Positions 17,726 to 26,041 are shown, counted from the stretch's first letter. The stretch: DNA of 64,000 bases from Ethanoligenens sp047722935 (GCA_047722935.1 JBDNZS010000003.1:30211-94210); one strand, 5' to 3'. Made by a program: numbers and translations. Notes: generated by a model not told the origin, from the sequence alone.

Positions 17726-18264
17726 TGCTCCTCACCCCCCTGCTCAATGGCCTTGATTTGGTCGCGCAGCTTAGCTGCTTGTTCATATTCCTGTTTAGAT
17801 ACCGCATCGTCCAGCTGGTGCTTGAGGGTACCGACCTGTCGCAGCCGGACGGCCTCTTCTCTTCTGGCGACGATATCACGCGAAGCACTGCGGGGAATCT
17901 TACCCACATGATGGGTTTTCCCGTGGATGCGTTCGATGGACGGCAGCAATTCCTGATAAAATGTTCGATAACAGTGCGGGCAGCCCGCCATAGCGTTTTT
18001 GGCAAATTCCTCAAAGGTGGTACCGCAAAAGCTGCATGATTTCCCTGCGGGTCCGTGGCTGGGCATCGCCTGTGAAAAGAGGCTGCCCAGAAAATCCTGC
18101 CAGTCCGGCGTCATCCCGGTGAACGGGGCGTGGCTGGCAAGCAGCTTGTCATACCCCATCTTGGCCGCACACTCGCTGCACAAATGTACTTCGTGGGCCT
18201 GCCCGTGGACAGCCTCATGAAAATGGACGGTGGCTTCGTTTTTTCCGCAGTGGTCACACAGCAT
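17722..18264 (-). CDS. mcsA: McsA, zinc-finger activator of McsB
   Basis: Activator of the arginine kinase. The 180-residue protein has four CxxC pairs: CDHC and CSEC in the first third, CSFC and CPHC in the second, forming two zinc sites. A C-terminal UVR motif follows (LKHQLDDAVSKQEYEQAAKL). It is encoded between ctsR and mcsB, as in other Firmicutes. Confidence 0.95.
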   Translation of the reverse strand: MLCDHCGKNEATVHFHEAVHGQAHEVHLCSECAAKMGYDKLLASHAPFTGMTPDWQDFLGSLFSQAMPSHGPAGKSCSFCGTTFEEFAKNAMAGCPHCYRTFYQELLPSIERIHGKTHHVGKIPRSASRDIVARREEAVRLRQVGTLKHQLDDAVSKQEYEQAAKLRDQIKAIEQGGEEQ

Positions 18265-18278
18265 AATTGTTGCCTCCT

Positions 18279-18734
18279 TTATTTGAGCAAGACGGCCAGC
18301 ATTTGCTTGAAGATGGTCGCCCTAAGCGCATCTCTCATCTCCTGCGGCGCGGCCCGCAGCGCTGGGTCCGAAAGAGCGGCGCCGATAAGCCCCGCGGATG
18401 CCGCACTCAGGATACCGCCCTCGCGCAAGTTAGATAAAAAGATGCGGGCTGTTTCCCGATCCAGCTTCTCACCGACCGCATTGATCACATGCATGATCGT
18501 CTGCCCTCTCTCCAGCCGCACGCGGGAGATACGGATGTATCCGCCGCCGCCGCGTCTGGATTCGACAATATAGCCCTGTTCGGGCGTAAAGCGTGAAGTG
18601 ATAACGTAATTGATCTGGCTTGGCACACAGCCGACACGACTTGCCAGCTCATTGCGCTGGATCTCCGCGATGCCGTTGTCTGCTTCGCGCAGCATCTGTC
18701 GGATGATATCGGAAATCATGTCGCTGAGTTTCAT
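18279..18734 (-). CDS. ctsR: Transcriptional repressor CtsR
   Basis: Repressor of class III heat-shock genes. The 151-residue protein has a winged HTH domain (LASRVGCVPSQINYVITSRF) and the glycine-rich wing with RRGGGGYIRI, which senses temperature and contacts DNA. The start is the ATG at 18734, preceded by GGGGGTG; an in-frame ATG further upstream would put that site inside the gene. Target heptads overlap its own promoter, so it is autoregulated. Confidence 0.95.
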   Translation of the reverse strand: MKLSDMISDIIRQMLREADNGIAEIQRNELASRVGCVPSQINYVITSRFTPEQGYIVESRRGGGGYIRISRVRLERGQTIMHVINAVGEKLDRETARIFLSNLREGGILSAASAGLIGAALSDPALRAAPQEMRDALRATIFKQMLAVLLK

Positions 18735-18754
18735 ACAAGCACCCCCTATCATCA

Positions 18755-18779
18755 TTTGACTTTCCTTGACCTTTTGACT
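18755..18779 (-). promoter_or_regulatory. CtsR operator, three heptads
   Basis: Reading the minus strand, AGTCAAA (18779-18773), GGTCAAG (18771-18765) and AGTCAAA (18761-18755). The last two are separated by GAA and match RGTCAAANANRGTCAAA with one mismatch. They lie just downstream of the -10 box, covering the transcription start. Confidence 0.85.
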
Positions 18780-18781
18780 TT

Positions 18782-18809
18782 ATTATATCTCATTTTTCCA
18801 TCAAGTCAA
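18782..18809 (-). promoter_or_regulatory. Promoter of the ctsR operon
   Basis: Minus strand TTGACT (18809-18804), a 16-base spacer and TATAAT (18787-18782), immediately upstream of the CtsR heptads. Confidence 0.8.
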
Positions 18810-19070
18810 TAGGGCTCAGAGAGATTTAGCTTAATTTATATACCATTTTGGTACATTTTTCGGCACCAAGCACGTTTTTTTACCCCAGCAAGATGTTTTT
18901 ACTTAAAAAGCGGTTCAGCACCCTCTCATAAAATAGCACACTTCAGCGCAAATGCATATGCTGATAGTATCCGGCGCAGACCGGATGCGGAAAGCCCGCT
19001 CACATATAGGCGAAGGCGACGCAGGAACCCCAGACAGGCGTTCGCCATAATATGTTGATGAAAGCATTGA
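18810..19070. other. Non-coding stretch between ctsR promoter and small Cys-rich gene
   Basis: No gene is visible. It holds a short palindrome TACCATTTTGGTA near 18841 and an inverted pair GGCGAA/TTCGCC at about 19013-19046. A CATAATATG string near 19047 could be part of a sporulation-type promoter for the next gene, but this is weak. Confidence 0.35.
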
Positions 19071-19085
19071 AAGGAGGTCTTTTGC

Positions 19086-19211
19086 ATGTCTTGTGGCAAT
19101 GGTTTCTTTGGAGGAAGCAACAACTCCTGCCTTTGGATCATACTTATCCTCGTCGTTCTGTTCTGCTGCTGCGGCAACGGGAACAGCGGCTTCGGCGGCT
19201 GTGACGACTGA
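19086..19211 (+). CDS. Small Cys/Gly-rich membrane protein, 41 residues
   Basis: The 41-residue peptide begins MSCGNGFFGGSNNSC, has one hydrophobic helix (LWIILILVVLFCCC) and ends in a Gly/Asn/Cys tail with CDD. Six of the 41 residues are cysteine. A near-perfect AAGGAGGT ribosome site at 19071-19078 sits 7 bases before the ATG, and a strong terminator follows 24 bases after the stop, so I consider it a real gene. It resembles peptides catalogued in gut Clostridia as high-cysteine HCB protein 13, and more loosely YjcZ-type sporulation peptides. Function unknown; probably a membrane peptide. Confidence 0.75.
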   Translation: MSCGNGFFGGSNNSCLWIILILVVLFCCCGNGNSGFGGCDD

Positions 19212-19235
19212 GCCCCTCTACCCCCTTCTCTTATG

Positions 19236-19271
19236 AAAAAGCGCCGGAAACAAGAGTTTCCGGCGCTTTTT
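19236..19271. terminator. Strong intrinsic terminator after the Cys-rich gene
   Basis: A 16-bp perfect stem (AAAAAGCGCCGGAAAC with its complement) around AAGA, ending in T5. Confidence 0.85.
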
Positions 19272-19278
19272 CCGTGCG

Positions 19279-19307
19279 TTGTTTTTACCATACATTTTTG
19301 GTACAAT
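19279..19307 (+). promoter_or_regulatory. Promoter of the 84-residue membrane protein gene
   Basis: TTGTTT (19279-19284), a 17-base spacer and TACAAT (19302-19307), about 40 bases before the start codon. Confidence 0.55.
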
Positions 19308-19346
19308 AAAAGGAACCGCTTTCTTTGCAATAAAAAGGATAGGACT

Positions 19347-19601
19347 ATGAATAAAGATAAACTGACCCGGTATCTGCTGGCCGTCGCAATCCTGCTGTTC
19401 TGGCAATGCATCGGATATTTTATACCTCTGCCGTTTTCTCCTATTTTCACCTATACGAACACATCGTCCCACATGAGCATCGTCGGCACGCTGATCGCCT
19501 TTTTCTCGGCGTTTATCGCGGACATTTTTCTGCGGCGCTATCAAAAAGCACATCCGCGCTCTTCAAAACCTGCCCGGAACACAAAAAGAAAACAGAAATA
19601 A
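19347..19601 (+). CDS. Small two-helix membrane protein of unknown function
   Basis: 84 residues, not recognised. Two hydrophobic helices (about residues 9-28 and 46-63) are joined by a short Pro/Thr-rich loop, and a basic C-terminal tail (RRYQKAHPRSSKPARNTKRKQK region) should be cytosolic. The ATG at 19347 has AAAAGGA upstream and its own promoter. It ends 17 bases before the stop of a convergent gene. Confidence 0.6.
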   Translation: MNKDKLTRYLLAVAILLFWQCIGYFIPLPFSPIFTYTNTSSHMSIVGTLIAFFSAFIADIFLRRYQKAHPRSSKPARNTKRKQK

Positions 19602-19618
19602 CTTTGTTTCAGGCACCT

Positions 19619-20386
19619 CTACCGATCAAACAGCAAGGTCTTGGGCAGAGCGAAAATCTCCCGCAGATAGAGATACCCTTGCAGCCGCCAATCGGTATCG
19701 GCCGGAACACCATAGGGCGTCAGCCCTTTTCGCCGAGCGATGATGCCGGCACGATAGAGATGGAAACCATCCGACACCAGCGCCACATGGGTAGAAAGAC
19801 CCTTTTTACGGATAATGGTCCGCGCGTTGTGCAGATTCTGCATGGTGTTGGTAGACGTGTCATCCATCGCGATACGGGATGGGTCAATGCCATGCCGCCA
19901 TATGAGTGTATCCCGGATGCTTTCCGCCTCAGTAATCGCTTCCTCCGGGCCTTTGCCCCCCGTGGCGATACAGAACGCCCGGGGATGCGCGCGCAGATAT
20001 GTACCCGCAGCATCTATCCGACCCATCAGGTCGATGGTGGGCACCTTGCCTTGCACCTTTGCACCCAGCACCACCACGGTGGCATCCTGTGGAGGCGTTT
20101 CTCCAAAGCTGTGGGCAAAAATCACGCCGAACGACACAAGCAGCCAACCCAAAACCATAATGCAGACAGCCGCAAGCAGGCGCAACACCGGCCGTGCATA
20201 CCTGCCGCAAAGCCTACGGATGAGCCACAACAGGGCAGGCAGGAAAATGACGGCCACACCGAGAAAAACCGGCATCAGGACAAAGCTGTTCATCACTTTC
20301 AGCTGCATGGGCGGCAATGCGGTAGCCATCAGCAACAGGCCGACCACAACACGGGCAATATGTCCAACAAGTGTTCGTCGCTGCAT
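19619..20386 (-). CDS. YdcF-like (DUF218) membrane protein, copy 1
   Basis: Predicted membrane-anchored protein of the YdcF/SanA/ElyC group, linked in other bacteria to envelope biogenesis. The 255-residue protein has three N-terminal TM segments (about residues 12-90), then a soluble Rossmann-like domain with DATVVVLGAKV, CIATGGKG, the TEAESIRDTL segment, DDTSTNTMQNL and VSDGFHLYRA motifs of the DUF218 fold. It is the second of two adjacent paralogues, with 40 bases between them. The true reaction of this family is not settled. Confidence 0.82.
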   Translation of the reverse strand: MQRRTLVGHIARVVVGLLLMATALPPMQLKVMNSFVLMPVFLGVAVIFLPALLWLIRRLCGRYARPVLRLLAAVCIMVLGWLLVSFGVIFAHSFGETPPQDATVVVLGAKVQGKVPTIDLMGRIDAAGTYLRAHPRAFCIATGGKGPEEAITEAESIRDTLIWRHGIDPSRIAMDDTSTNTMQNLHNARTIIRKKGLSTHVALVSDGFHLYRAGIIARRKGLTPYGVPADTDWRLQGYLYLREIFALPKTLLFDR

Positions 20387-20426
20387 AAAAGTCCTCCACT
20401 CAAAAAACCATACGGAACGGCATCAT

Positions 20427-21191
20427 CTATAGGTCGAACAGCAAGCTTTTGGGCAAAGCGAACAATGCGCGCAGGTAGGCTCTCCACTGCCACTGCAGAT
20501 GCGTAGCAGCTGGTACACCATAGGGGTACAGCCCCTGACGGTCAGCCAGTATCTTGGCGCGCAGCATGTGATAATTGGGCGTTATAAGTGCAATATTCTT
20601 CGAAAGCCCTTTCTTTTGAATAATGGCAGCCGAGTATTTCATGTTTTCAAAGGTCGTCTGGGAGCGATCCTCAAGAATAATGCGGGAAGAACGAATGCCG
20701 TAGTTTGATATCAACACCTCGCGCATTGCTCTTGCCTCTGTAGTGGTTGTCCCACGCATGCCGCCACTGGCGACACAGACCGCGTGTGGATGCGCTTGTA
20801 GATAATCCCCGGCTTTCTCGATAGACAGCATTAAATTAGTAGAGGGTTGATCACCATACATCCCCTCTCCCAAAACCACCACCGTGGCATCTTCGGGCGG
20901 CTGTTGGCCAAGGCCCCCGAAAACAATCGCACAGCTTTCAATTATCAAACCGCCAAAAATCACCAAACAAGCGATTGAAACACCCCGGAGCACCCTGCGG
21001 CCCCGCTTTTGAAATTGCTGGCCAGGCAACTCAAGCAATATTGGCAAGGCAATCATAATGATGCCTGTCACAACAAACAGAGGCACAAACCGTGTTAATG
21101 CTTTGAGGCCCAAATTGGGGATAGCGGTAGCTATCAGCAGCAGTCCAACCATATTACGGGCGATTGATGAAACGGCAGTCTTTGCTTCCAT
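20427..21191 (-). CDS. YdcF-like (DUF218) membrane protein, copy 2
   Basis: 254-residue paralogue of the downstream gene with the same architecture: N-terminal TM segments, then DATVVVLGEG, CVASGGM, TTEARAMREVL, EDRSQTTFENM and ITPNYHMLRAK. Both proteins end in an almost identical peptide (ALPKxLLFD). The two differ widely in the rest, so the duplication is old. An ancestral tandem duplication is the simplest explanation. Confidence 0.82.
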   Translation of the reverse strand: MEAKTAVSSIARNMVGLLLIATAIPNLGLKALTRFVPLFVVTGIIMIALPILLELPGQQFQKRGRRVLRGVSIACLVIFGGLIIESCAIVFGGLGQQPPEDATVVVLGEGMYGDQPSTNLMLSIEKAGDYLQAHPHAVCVASGGMRGTTTTEARAMREVLISNYGIRSSRIILEDRSQTTFENMKYSAAIIQKKGLSKNIALITPNYHMLRAKILADRQGLYPYGVPAATHLQWQWRAYLRALFALPKSLLFDL

Positions 21192-21332
21192 TAGTCACTC
21201 CCAAACCAAGAAATTCCCTACACTAGGTTCCTTTTTCGCAGGAATCCGGATGAATCAGATGCAACCACATTCTATTCACAGCCACAAACGTTATGCATCC
21301 TCCTGCACGGTATGTTTAGCAATGTCATTTTA

Positions 21333-21362
21333 AAAAAAGCCGCCGGTTTTATCCGACGGCTT
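21333..21362 (-). terminator. Terminator of the CD1247-like gene
   Basis: On the minus strand AAAGCCGTCGG and CCGGCGGCTTT form a stem (one G-T pair) followed by a T-run, 18 bases after the stop codon of the gene at 21380. Confidence 0.75.
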
Positions 21363-21379
21363 TCATAAGAGCCAAGCGC

Positions 21380-21820
21380 TTATTTTTCGGGTTCGTCGTC
21401 TTGATTGGCAGATTCTTCGTACCCAACATCGTCGTCATCGGTGCCAAAATCAAATTCCAACTTTTCCCCGCATTTGGGGCAAGTCATCTCTCCGTCAGAA
21501 AGCAAGTCGTCATCGAGGTAGACTTTTTCGCCGCACTTGGGGCAGGTAAGCTCATAATAATCGGAATCGTCGTCCTCATCATCATCGTCATCATCTTCGT
21601 CACCGTAAAAATCCTTTTCAAGATCTTCCAGATCCTCATCGATGGCGTCTACCTGCTCGGCCACTTCCGACACGCTGTCTTCCACTTCGGAGACCGTCAG
21701 CGCCACATCATCGAGCACTTCGACAATGGCCTTAATGATCCGGCCCTCTTTGGACGTTTCGTCCACGCCAAGACCTTCAACCAGTCCCTTGAGATACGCT
21801 ACCTTTTCTGTTACTGTCAT
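21380..21820 (-). CDS. CD1247-type protein with acidic linker and double zinc knuckle
   Basis: 146-residue protein. The N-terminal half is a helical, coiled-coil-like domain (TVTEKVAYLKGLVEGLG, then VSEVEDSVSEVAEQVDAID), followed by a highly acidic linker with runs of Asp and Glu. A C-terminal zinc ribbon has CPKC repeated twice (LTCPKCGEKV and MTCPKCGEKL). This layout matches what databases call the CD1247 N-terminal domain family in Clostridia; function unknown. The start is the ATG at 21820 after AAGGGGGCG; the frame runs further upstream without support. Confidence 0.75.
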   Translation of the reverse strand: MTVTEKVAYLKGLVEGLGVDETSKEGRIIKAIVEVLDDVALTVSEVEDSVSEVAEQVDAIDEDLEDLEKDFYGDEDDDDDDEDDDSDYYELTCPKCGEKVYLDDDLLSDGEMTCPKCGEKLEFDFGTDDDDVGYEESANQDDEPEK

Positions 21821-21953
21821 TTCAAGCGCCCCCTTGCGCCGCGCTATGCGCAGCATGTATGGACAGCGCGCGAATACGCGCCTCCGTTTGTTGCCGGCCG
21901 TGCCGTATACACATCATTGATTTATGAAACAGGAACCCGCAAATAGTATAGCC

Positions 21954-22511
21954 TTATGCACGTTCCATATACTCGCCCGTGCGCGTGTCCACGCGGATCA
22001 TGTCGCCCTCATTGATAAACAGCGGCACACGAATCTCCGTACCGGTTTCCAATTTGGCGGGTTTGGTCACATTGGTGGCCGTGTCGCCTTTTATGCCCGG
22101 CTCGGTTTCGGTAATCTGCAATTCCACAAAAGTAGGCGGTTCAATACCAAACACCTTTCCTTTATAGGAAAGCACTTTGATATCCATATTTTCTTTTACA
22201 AATCTAAAATTGTTACCGATATCAGCCGCGCTGACGGGCAGCTGGTCAAAGCTTTCCTTGTCCATCAAGTAGTAGATATCGCCGTCATTGTAGAGGTATT
22301 GCATATCTTGGCGCTCAATATAAGCCACGGGGAATTTGTCAGTGGGATTGAATGTTTTTTCCACTACGGCCCCGGTGATCACATTTTTCAATTTGGTGCG
22401 CACAAACGCCGCACCTTTGCCCGGCTTGACGTGCTGGAACTCTACAATGGAGAACACATTGCCGTCCATGTCAAATGTCAGACCGTTCCGAAAATCGCCT
22501 GCTGAAAGCAT
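21954..22511 (-). CDS. efp: Elongation factor P
   Basis: Relieves ribosome stalling at polyprolines. The 185 residues form three beta-barrel domains. The loop HVKPGKGAAF carries the modifiable Lys32. The C-terminal TGEYMERA ending is typical. It lies downstream of the M24 peptidase gene, the same arrangement as yqhT-efp of B. subtilis. I see no EF-P-modifying genes in the window. Confidence 0.97.
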   Translation of the reverse strand: MLSAGDFRNGLTFDMDGNVFSIVEFQHVKPGKGAAFVRTKLKNVITGAVVEKTFNPTDKFPVAYIERQDMQYLYNDGDIYYLMDKESFDQLPVSAADIGNNFRFVKENMDIKVLSYKGKVFGIEPPTFVELQITETEPGIKGDTATNVTKPAKLETGTEIRVPLFINEGDMIRVDTRTGEYMERA

Positions 22512-22707
22512 TCGTTAACCCTCCAAAAACAAAGAGCAAACCTGTGCCGCCGACACCAACCGGGCCGGGGCAAAACAAATCCGCATCATTTCATAATTAC
22601 TCTGATAAGTGTATCCTATAAAACAGATTTTTGCAAGTGTTTACCCGGCAAAAGCGGACAATCCTTCCAAAATCCAGCCGCACACAGGTACTGCCACGCA
22701 GACGCGC

Positions 22708-23775
22708 TCACAGCACCAGCAATTCTTTGGGGCTTTGCGTAAGGATCTCGCAGCCATTGTCGGTAAGCACCGCCAAATCCTCGATGCGCACGCCGAAGCG
22801 CCCCTCCAAGTAAATCCCCGGTTCAATGGTCATCATCATCCCGCTTTGCAGCGTTTCATGGCAGGCGGGGGAGAGCCGCGGCTCCTCGTGAATCTGTAGG
22901 CCGACCGAATGCCCCAGCCCATGCCCGAAGCAGCCCTCGTAGCCCGCGCCGCAAATGATGTCACGGGCGATTTTATCCACCTCGCTGCCCGTTTTGCCGG
23001 GCGCCAGCGCCTGCTCGGCGGCCAACTGGGCTGCCAGCACTGTGTCGTAAACCTTACGCATCTCGTCGGTCACAAATTCCAGCGCAACCGTGCGCGTCAT
23101 GTCCGAGCAGTAGCCATCCACGATAGCGCCGGTGTCCATGGTGATGAAATCCCCCGCCTGTAGCTTGCGCGCGCCCGGCACACCGTGCGGACGGGAGGAA
23201 TTTTCACCGGAAACCACAATCAAATCGAAAGATGGACCGGATGCTCCGTTTTGCCGCATAAAATATTCGATCTCCAGCGCGAGATCGCGTTCCGCCGCGC
23301 CCGGTTTCAAAAACGGCAGGATGTGTTTATACGCATCATCTGTAATGACCTGTGCCCGCCGAATGGCGTCCAATTCCTCCGTACCTTTGACCATGCGCAG
23401 ACGCAGGATGGTATCATTCAGCGCATTGCCGTCGTCGAATGTTATATCCGGAAACAGCGGGCGGAACCGGTTGAATTCCGCTACAGGCAGCTCGCGGGAT
23501 TCAATACCCAACGTGCGCACACCCTCGGCCTTGAAGAACGCTTCCATTTGCTTCACGCCGTTCTGCAACAGTTCCACCTCGCAGCCACGGACTTCCTCAC
23601 GGGCGGCCTCGATATAGCGGGAATCCATTAGCAGCATGGCGCGCGTCCGCGTCACCAGCAGGATGCCGTCTGTAGCGGCAAAGCCGGTGAGATACCGGCG
23701 GTTGTGCTCTGAAAGAATCAGCCCGGCATCCATCCCGTCCGGCAGCGCGTGCATAAGTGCGGTACAATGTTCCAT
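22708..23775 (-). CDS. M24 aminopeptidase (Xaa-Pro aminopeptidase-like)
   Basis: Dimetal aminopeptidase that removes an N-terminal residue before proline. The 355-residue protein has a creatinase-like N-terminal domain (about residues 1-125) and a pita-bread catalytic domain with metal ligands in TMDTGA (Asp), CSDMTRT (Asp), HGLGHSVG (His), TIEPGIY (Glu) and RIEDL (Glu). Homologue of B. subtilis YqhT. It precedes efp with a 196-base gap, so efp may have an additional promoter. Confidence 0.92.
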   Translation of the reverse strand: MEHCTALMHALPDGMDAGLILSEHNRRYLTGFAATDGILLVTRTRAMLLMDSRYIEAAREEVRGCEVELLQNGVKQMEAFFKAEGVRTLGIESRELPVAEFNRFRPLFPDITFDDGNALNDTILRLRMVKGTEELDAIRRAQVITDDAYKHILPFLKPGAAERDLALEIEYFMRQNGASGPSFDLIVVSGENSSRPHGVPGARKLQAGDFITMDTGAIVDGYCSDMTRTVALEFVTDEMRKVYDTVLAAQLAAEQALAPGKTGSEVDKIARDIICGAGYEGCFGHGLGHSVGLQIHEEPRLSPACHETLQSGMMMTIEPGIYLEGRFGVRIEDLAVLTDNGCEILTQSPKELLVL

Positions 23776-23872
23776 TGGAAAAACCTCCTGTCAAAACAAT
23801 CTGAACGGTGGGGCAGCGCAGCTTGAAATAATCTATATGGTCCCACCTGAACATAGCTGCGGACTGTACCCG

Positions 23873-24310
23873 CTAAAAAAGATCTTTTAAGCCCTGCAGG
23901 GCAAGAATATAACTATATTTTCCAAACCCCACGATAGCCCCCGCACAAACAGGCGCAATCACTGATTTGTGGCGGAATTCTTCCCGCGCCTGCACATTCG
24001 ACATGTGCACCTCCACCGTGGGGATACGGATGGCGGCAATGGCATCACGCAGGGCAATACTGTAATGCGTAAGCGCCCCTGCATTGATGACAACGCCGTC
24101 AAATTCTCCGCGTGCACCGTGCAGCAAATCGATCAACGTCCCCTCGTGGTTAGACTGCCGGATCTCACAATCAATACCCATTGCCTGTGCGGCAGCTTGA
24201 ATCTCCGCGTTGATATGTTCTATGGTATCTTTCCCGTAAATTCCTGTTTCACGCTCGCCCAGCAAGTTGAGGTTCGGCCCATGCAACAGCAACACCTTAT
24301 GCCTTGGCAT
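23873..24310 (-). CDS. aroQ: 3-dehydroquinate dehydratase, type II
   Basis: Dehydrates 3-dehydroquinate in the shikimate pathway. The 145-residue protein has the small dodecamer-forming fold with HGPNLNLLGERE (including the flexible-lid Arg), NHEGTLID, VINAGALTHYS and VEVHMSN motifs. The start is the ATG at 24310, 8 bases after AAAGGGA; an ATG at 24319 is directly abutted by that site. No other aro genes are nearby. Confidence 0.95.
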   Translation of the reverse strand: MPRHKVLLLHGPNLNLLGERETGIYGKDTIEHINAEIQAAAQAMGIDCEIRQSNHEGTLIDLLHGARGEFDGVVINAGALTHYSIALRDAIAAIRIPTVEVHMSNVQAREEFRHKSVIAPVCAGAIVGFGKYSYILALQGLKDLF

Positions 24311-24371
24311 AACAAACATCCCTTTCTGTCTTCTTAAAAATACTTTTTCTTTATCAGAATCACATCAACCG

Positions 24372-25259
24372 TCATATCCCACGTGCCGCACGTCCCTGAC
24401 CGTCCGGCGATATACATGCCAGATACCGGTCTTTCATACAGCGCGCGTCTGCCGCTTGTGTCCCCGCGGATTCGCAAATGACGGTGGGGCACAGCCCCCT
24501 CGCGGCCAATTCCTCGGCCAGCGGCGCAAATGGAGGGCCATATACCGTGTCGGCAAATGTGAGATGTCGTTTTTCGCCGCCTGCCGTATATTCAATCTTA
24601 GAAAAATGCGCATGGAACACGCGTAGCCTGCCCGTACCCAGCGCTTGCCCGATTGCATCCAGCACCGCAGCGTAATCGGCACGCGTGGCAAGCCCGCCGC
24701 CGGTACGGGCGTTTAGGTGCCCAAAATCAACGCACGGCAACAAGCGCGCATCCAGTTTGCAGATAGTCAGCACCTCATCCAACGTGCCGAGCTGCCCGAT
24801 CTTGCCCATCGTCTCCGGACAAATATGAACGTGCCCCAGACCTGCCGCGTCCAATGCATCCAATGCCCGGCTGAACGTTTCACACGCCAGTGCCAGCACA
24901 TCCATGCGCAGACGCTTTCCGCACGCACCGGGATGCACCACCACCCGTTCCGCGCCCATCCAGTCCGCGGCACGGGCGGACTGGAGAATATACGCTACGC
25001 TGCGGGTACGGATAGCCGCGTCTTCACTTGCCATGGAGATATAATACGGGGCGTGCAGTGAAAGTGCAATACCGGCTTCTTTGGCCGCTTGACCCACCGC
25101 TTCCGCGCCACTCTGTGAAACCCGCACGCCATGCCCGCACTGGTACTCATACGCATCCAGTCCCATAGAGGCAACATAGGCGGGCGCCTGGACCGTATGC
25201 CGAAAGCCCGCCGCAAAAAACGCATCTTCGTTTCCGGCCGTGCCAAACCGCGGTTTCAT
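24372..25259 (-). CDS. TIM-barrel protein of the AP endonuclease 2 / DNase IV superfamily
   Basis: 295 residues. Zinc-site residues of the xylose isomerase-like barrel are present: LHAPYYI (His), VVHPGA (His), CPETMGK (Glu), PCVDFGHLNA (Asp, His), FHAHFSKIEY (His) and ICESAG (Glu). These are the ligand positions of endonuclease IV, so an Nfo-like hydrolase is plausible, but the sequence is divergent and the substrate uncertain. It overlaps the upstream yqeG-like gene by four bases (ATGA), so the two are translationally coupled. Orthologues in related Clostridia are annotated simply as TIM barrel proteins. Confidence 0.75.
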   Translation of the reverse strand: MKPRFGTAGNEDAFFAAGFRHTVQAPAYVASMGLDAYEYQCGHGVRVSQSGAEAVGQAAKEAGIALSLHAPYYISMASEDAAIRTRSVAYILQSARAADWMGAERVVVHPGACGKRLRMDVLALACETFSRALDALDAAGLGHVHICPETMGKIGQLGTLDEVLTICKLDARLLPCVDFGHLNARTGGGLATRADYAAVLDAIGQALGTGRLRVFHAHFSKIEYTAGGEKRHLTFADTVYGPPFAPLAEELAARGLCPTVICESAGTQAADARCMKDRYLACISPDGQGRAARGI

Positions 25260-25765
25260 CGATATGCCTGTCCATCTTCGGGCGCACGGGCATGGATAAA
25301 CGGTTTTTCCAACATACGCCGCAGATGATAAAACGGGGAATGTCCGCCGCCGCCATAGGGTGCCACCATCCAGACCCGCAGACCCGCCAGATGCCCGCCG
25401 AGGACATCTGTATAGATCTGATCGCCTACCGCCACCACCTCTTCTTTTCGCAGATTCATGGCCTTCACAGCCAATGAAAACGCCAGAGGAAATGGCTTGA
25501 GCCCATTGGCACGATAAGGCAGCTGCAGTGCGCGGGCAAACCGCGAGACTCGATTATGGTGGTTGTTGGAGAGTACATATAAGCGGATGTCCGCCTGCTT
25601 GAGAGCAGTGATAAATGTCTGAATCTCGCTGTCCGGCAGCGGCGTGGATCTGTCAGCCAGCGTGTAGTCGATATCAAGCACCAGGCCCTTCACGTGCTCA
25701 CGCGCGAGAAACCCGGCATTGATCGACGCAATATGCAGGAAACGTTTGTCCGGTACCAGAAGCAC
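25256..25765 (-). CDS. YqeG-family HAD-IIIA phosphatase
   Basis: HAD-fold phosphatase. Motif I is LDIDYTLADR (nucleophile Asp), motif II is VLSNNHHNRV, then the Lys of NGLKPFP and motif IV AVGDQIYTDVLGG. I place the start at the GTG at 25765 (169 residues), preceded by a GGCGGGTGG purine-rich stretch. The frame is open to a TTG at 25864, but that part runs through the rpsU terminator and lacks family similarity. Overlaps the TIM-barrel gene downstream. Confidence 0.82.
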   Translation of the reverse strand: MLLVPDKRFLHIASINAGFLAREHVKGLVLDIDYTLADRSTPLPDSEIQTFITALKQADIRLYVLSNNHHNRVSRFARALQLPYRANGLKPFPLAFSLAVKAMNLRKEEVVAVGDQIYTDVLGGHLAGLRVWMVAPYGGGGHSPFYHLRRMLEKPFIHARAPEDGQAYR

Positions 25766-25818
25766 AGCGCCACCCGCCTTATCTGTTAGAATGATGTGTG
25801 AAAAAGGGCATACATGCG

Positions 25819-25844
25819 AAAAAGCGGGCACAAAGCCCGCTTTT
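25819..25844 (-). terminator. Terminator of rpsU
   Basis: Minus strand AAAAGCGGGC and GCCCGCTTTT stem around a 5-base loop with a T-run, 20 bases after the rpsU stop. Confidence 0.8.
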
Positions 25845-25864
25845 AACGTTTCATCAATCTGCAA

Positions 25865-26041
25865 TCAACGATGCTTGCGTTTACGCGCCGCCTCGGATTT
25901 CTTCTTGCGTTTGACAGAGGGTTTTTCGTAGTGTTCCCGTTTGCGCACTTCCGCAAGAACGCCAGAACGTGCACATTGCTTTTTAAAGCGGCGCAGCGCG
26001 CTGTCGAGCGATTCGTTGTCTTTGATTCGGATTTCAGCCAT
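25865..26041 (-). CDS. rpsU: Small ribosomal subunit protein bS21
   Basis: 58 residues starting MAEIRIKDNESLD, with RRFKKQCARSG and the highly basic tail RKKKSEAARKRKHR typical of bS21. Ribosome site GGAGGGAGG lies upstream of the ATG. Consensus promoter 140 bases upstream and terminator just downstream, so it is expressed on its own. Confidence 0.96.
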   Translation of the reverse strand: MAEIRIKDNESLDSALRRFKKQCARSGVLAEVRKREHYEKPSVKRKKKSEAARKRKHR

